Assembly (NCBI GenBank): GCA_002339265.1
Contig: DDKG01000359.1
Span: 1-6,695, forward strand
DNA: 6,695 nt
Source of the DNA: Massilia sp. UBA2604
GTDB lineage: Bacteria; Pseudomonadota; Gammaproteobacteria; Burkholderiales; Burkholderiaceae_D
Direction of reading: 5' to 3'
The position numbers and the translations under genes were made by a program. Positions 6,118 to 6,695 of the stretch are shown here, one piece after another. Within the stretch, counting starts at the first letter, position 1, and the number at the start of each line of letters is the position of its first letter. Below the pieces are notes generated by a model, which ran no database searches, had not been told where the DNA came from, and saw only the letters and a list, made by a program, of their open reading frames with translations.

Positions 6118-6147
6118 TTTGTATGGCAATTTTATTGCGCATTTCAA
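6118..6147 (-). promoter_or_regulatory. Predicted promoter of the Lrp/AsnC regulator gene
   Basis: Read on the minus strand, TTGAAA (plus positions 6142-6147) is a -35 box with five of six consensus matches, and TACAAA (6118-6123) is a -10 box with four of six, separated by 18 nt. The start codon lies about 20 nt further on. This is the strongest sigma70-like arrangement seen on this strand of the intergenic region. Confidence 0.5.
6126..6138. promoter_or_regulatory. Palindromic candidate operator GCAAT-TTT-ATTGC
   Basis: A perfect 5-bp inverted repeat with a 3-nt AT spacer, inside an AT-rich patch of an otherwise GC-rich window. AT-cored short palindromes of this sort are typical of Lrp/AsnC-family sites. 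It lies wholly within the spacer of the regulator's predicted promoter, so binding there would block RNA polymerase, and about 60 bp upstream of the oxidoreductase -10 box, a position suited to activation. The palindrome is seen; the role is inferred. Confidence 0.45.
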
Positions 6148-6170
6148 GAAGATGGGGGAATTGTTTGGAA

Positions 6171-6198
6171 TTTAATGCTTGGGGGGCAGGACTATACT
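6171..6198 (+). promoter_or_regulatory. Predicted promoter of the indolepyruvate oxidoreductase-like gene
   Basis: TATACT at 6193-6198 matches five of six -10 consensus bases. TTTAAT at 6171-6176, 16 nt upstream, is a poor -35 (three of six), which would fit a promoter that depends on an activator. A start near 6205 would leave a leader of about 65 nt before the ATG. Confidence 0.5.
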
Positions 6199-6219
6199 GG
6201 CTCACATACGGCAAGTGAG

Positions 6220-6273
6220 ATGCAGGAAATGCGCCACTACGTATCCGCCATGAGAATCTTGGAGACACCATGA
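6220..6273 (+). CDS. Possible 17-residue leader ORF overlapping the oxidoreductase start
   Basis: An ATG at 6220 opens a frame encoding MQEMRHYVSAMRILETP, ending in TGA at 6271-6273. That stop overlaps the ATG of the oxidoreductase gene (6270) as ATGA, the classic layout for translational coupling. Two further in-frame ATGs (6229 and 6250) are present. The ORF lies inside the predicted leader transcript. GTGAG just upstream is a poor RBS, and there is no run of one amino acid as in classical attenuators. It may be chance. Confidence 0.25.
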   Translation: MQEMRHYVSAMRILETP

Positions 6274-6695
6274 ACGCACCCACGGACCGCGCCCATCTGG
6301 CGCCGCTGGAGCCATCCCCGCACGCGCCCTCGCAGCCGGCGCAGTCGCAGCCCGCGCAGCCTGACCAACCGCAACAGGACATCACGCTCGACGACAAATG
6401 GACGCTCGAGCGCGGCCGCGCCTTCATGACCGGCACCCAGGCCCTGATCCGCCTGCCGATGCTGCAGCGCGAGCGCGATCTGAAGGCCGGTCTGAACACT
6501 GCCGGCTACATCACCGGCTACCGCGGTTCGCCGGTCACCGCCGTCGACCAGACCGCGATGAAGGCCAGGAAGCACCTCGACGCCCACCACGTCAAGTTCC
6601 ACCCCGGCATGAACGAAGACCTGGCGGCCACCGCCGTCTGGGGCACCCAGCAGACCAACCTCTACAAGGACGCCAAGTACGACGGCGTGTTCGCC
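6270..6695 (+). CDS. Indolepyruvate ferredoxin oxidoreductase-like protein, 5' end only
   Basis: The first 142 codons of a gene that runs past the window end. From residue 44 the sequence (WTLERGRAFMTGTQALIRLP, then LNTAGYITGYRGSPV, then FHPGMNEDLAATAVWGTQQ, then KYDGVF) matches the N terminus of the large fused indolepyruvate ferredoxin oxidoreductase of proteobacteria. That enzyme joins the thiamine-diphosphate alpha/beta part and the gamma part in one chain of over 1,100 residues. It oxidatively decarboxylates 2-oxoacids from transaminated amino acids, aromatic in the classic case, to acyl-CoA with reduction of ferredoxin. The cofactor domains and any cysteine clusters lie beyond the window, so the exact substrate cannot be checked. 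GGAG at 6261-6264, 5 nt before the ATG, supports the start. Residues 11-36 are an unusual Pro/Gln/Ala-rich stretch containing SQPAQ twice in tandem. Confidence 0.9.
   Translation, partial: MNAPTDRAHLAPLEPSPHAPSQPAQSQPAQPDQPQQDITLDDKWTLERGRAFMTGTQALIRLPMLQRERDLKAGLNTAGYITGYRGSPVTAVDQTAMKARKHLDAHHVKFHPGMNEDLAATAVWGTQQTNLYKDAKYDGVFA
6330..6359 (+). repeat. Tandem 15-bp duplication inside the oxidoreductase N terminus
   Basis: TCGCAGCCGGCGCAG (6330-6344) is followed directly by TCGCAGCCCGCGCAG (6345-6359), differing at one base. In frame, each copy encodes Ser-Gln-Pro-Ala-Gln. The near-identity suggests a fairly recent slippage duplication in a low-complexity extension. Confidence 0.7.

Noticed and set aside
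6237..6602. Minus-strand open frames across the regulator/oxidoreductase region
   Set aside because: They overlap the well-supported oxidoreductase gene and the divergent control region and show no domain.

Overview
The window is GC-rich bacterial DNA with strong third-position G/C bias. Gene content and protein sequence suggest a betaproteobacterium, most likely of the Oxalobacteraceae (Massilia, Duganella or Janthinobacterium type). That placement is a judgement from recognised protein families and gene neighbours, not from a database search. There are eight protein-coding genes, two of them cut by the window edges. I see no rRNA, tRNA, CRISPR array, insertion sequence or phage gene.

Positions 1-3085 hold a tight same-strand cluster: the 3' end of a soluble lytic transglycosylase (peptidoglycan cleavage), an NDUFA9-like atypical short-chain dehydrogenase, a glutathione S-transferase-like protein, and the CCA-adding tRNA nucleotidyltransferase (cca). 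Gaps are 16 and 18 nt and the last junction is 2 nt or a 4-nt overlap, so co-transcription is likely. The CCA enzyme keeps its nucleotidyltransferase motifs, but the HD phosphohydrolase residues and loops found in the E. coli enzyme are missing.

Positions 3086-4818 hold a 110-nt gap with a weak hairpin and an exact 10-bp tandem repeat, followed by a membrane-bound diguanylate cyclase. The cyclase has a periplasmic helical sensor region, an intact GGDEF active site and an RxxD inhibitory site. A GNAT acetyltransferase follows at 4852-5496, probably with its own promoter overlapping the end of the cyclase gene.

Positions 5493-5563 carry a nested inverted repeat of REP-like form between two convergent genes. 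Beyond it, on the minus strand, lies an Lrp/AsnC-family regulator (5589-6098). It is divergent from the beginning of an indolepyruvate ferredoxin oxidoreductase-like gene (6270 to the window end). The 171-nt region between them is AT-rich and contains a perfect GCAAT-TTT-ATTGC palindrome placed exactly between the predicted -35 and -10 boxes of the regulator. It also contains a good -10 box for the oxidoreductase and a 17-codon upstream ORF whose stop overlaps the oxidoreductase start. The likely reading is an autoregulated amino-acid-responsive regulator controlling 2-oxoacid (amino-acid) catabolism.

I found no evidence for a wholly new multi-gene system. The best leads are the HD-less CCA enzyme, the regulator/oxidoreductase control region with its leader ORF, and the REP-like repeat.
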